Positions 5,389-5,856 of a stretch of DNA of 5,856 nt are shown piece by piece. Below the pieces are notes generated by a model. That model was not told where the DNA came from, did no database searches, and saw only the letters and a list, made by a program, of their open reading frames with translations. The DNA lies in NCBI GenBank assembly GCA_025450555.1, contig JANWHF010000047.1, positions 1-5,856 on the forward strand, read 5' to 3'. This DNA is from Tepidisphaeraceae bacterium (lineage in GTDB: Bacteria; Planctomycetota; Phycisphaerae; Tepidisphaerales; Tepidisphaeraceae). Both the position numbers and the translations under genes were made by a program. The stretch's first letter is position 1. Each line of letters begins with the position of its first letter.

Positions 5389-5856
5389 TCAATGCGATAA
5401 CAGTGCACCTTTTTGTGCAACAGGATCATACGCGCTGTCTTGGCGCTGTTCGATTGCAAACGGCTTATTAGCCCAACTAATTGGCGTTGCGGTGAGGAAC
5501 GGCCAAACTCCCGCCCCGCGCGGAAAATCGGCGGTGCGGATCGCCACGTCGGCAGTGCGCAGCCCATCGTTCATCGTCGCATGCTTTGGCAACAGCATGA
5601 GCTTCCATTTCCACAGATCCACCGGCGGCAGGCAATACGGCGCCGGTTCGGCAAAGATCGCCATCGTTGTGGACCCATGTTGTTGAAGTCGCGAAATTCG
5701 CCGTCCCAATTGGATGCGATCGCTTTGCGGCCGGCAGTCGCGGAGAAAACCATGGAGATAGGACGCGCCGGGAATCAGCGCGGTCAGCAGGAGAATGATC
5801 CCGATGACCGTCCCGCACTGTCGCGGCAAAAAAGTGGCGAGGGCCGCGAAGGCTTC
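5389..5856 (-). CDS. Unrecognised protein with one hydrophobic N-proximal helix, 5'-partial
   Basis: The frame is open from the right edge to the TGA at 5391-5389, giving 155 visible residues. A TTG at 5829 could start it, but no stop separates it from the edge, so the gene probably begins outside the window. A hydrophobic stretch (GTVIGIILLLTALIPGASYL) lies near the start of the visible part. The remainder is polar with several Trp and Pro, for example PPVDLWKWKLMLLPK and RGAGVWPFLTATP. I do not recognise a family. The segment at about 5665-5750 looks weakly coding in this frame (Arg/Gln/Ser-rich, about 50% GC at third positions). The +1-shifted frame there reads more like protein, so a pair of compensating frameshifts is possible. 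It stands 25 nt upstream of the small membrane protein gene, on the same strand. Confidence 0.5.
   Translation of the reverse strand, partial: EAFAALATFLPRQCGTVIGIILLLTALIPGASYLHGFLRDCRPQSDRIQLGRRISRLQQHGSTTMAIFAEPAPYCLPPVDLWKWKLMLLPKHATMNDGLRTADVAIRTADFPRGAGVWPFLTATPISWANKPFAIEQRQDSAYDPVAQKGALLSH

Noticed and set aside
5477..5818. A 113-codon minus-strand frame overlapping the right-edge gene
   Set aside because: Its translation is rich in Arg, His and Ser with no membrane or domain pattern, while the overlapping frame gives a hydrophobic helix and higher third-position GC.

Overview
The window most likely comes from a Planctomycetota bacterium, perhaps of the Phycisphaerae type. This is an inference from protein style: a COG4299/HGSNAT-like membrane acyltransferase, a CvpA-type membrane protein with a very long soluble tail, and a diverged GspE/PilB-family protein. 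The coding DNA is moderately GC-rich. There are no RNA genes, CRISPR arrays or recognisable mobile elements, and no sequence alone fixes the genus.

Layout, left to right. Positions 1-729 (+) are the C-terminal two thirds of a polytopic membrane acyltransferase; its N-terminus lies off the left edge. It converges with a minus-strand two-gene unit that reads from about 4622 down to 768. That unit has a perfect TATAAT -10 box at 4634-4629, a leader of about 100 nt, a GspE/PilB-like protein (4523-2817), a 63-nt gap, and a CvpA-like membrane protein (2753-768). Upstream is a 420-nt intergenic region (4524-4943) holding a strikingly AT-rich patch with six copies of GTTAC/GTAAC. Positions 4944-5856 (-) hold the end of another minus-strand unit: a small three-helix membrane protein (5363-4944), preceded by an unrecognised protein that runs off the right edge.

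The most unusual element is the GspE/PilB-like protein. Its fold can be followed motif by motif along the secretion/pilus ATPase family, and the tetracysteine zinc site is intact. But the Walker A lysine, the Walker B glutamate, the Asp-box aspartate and the His-box histidine are all replaced, and the usual cytosolic N1 domain is replaced by two or three transmembrane helices. It therefore reads as a membrane-anchored pseudo-ATPase. Its operon partner has four CvpA-like transmembrane helices followed by about 530 residues with two probable beta-rich domains and a proline-rich linker. No other secretion or pilus genes are visible. The pair is a candidate for a membrane assembly that reuses the secretion-ATPase fold as a scaffold; that function is inference, whereas the motif losses are read directly.
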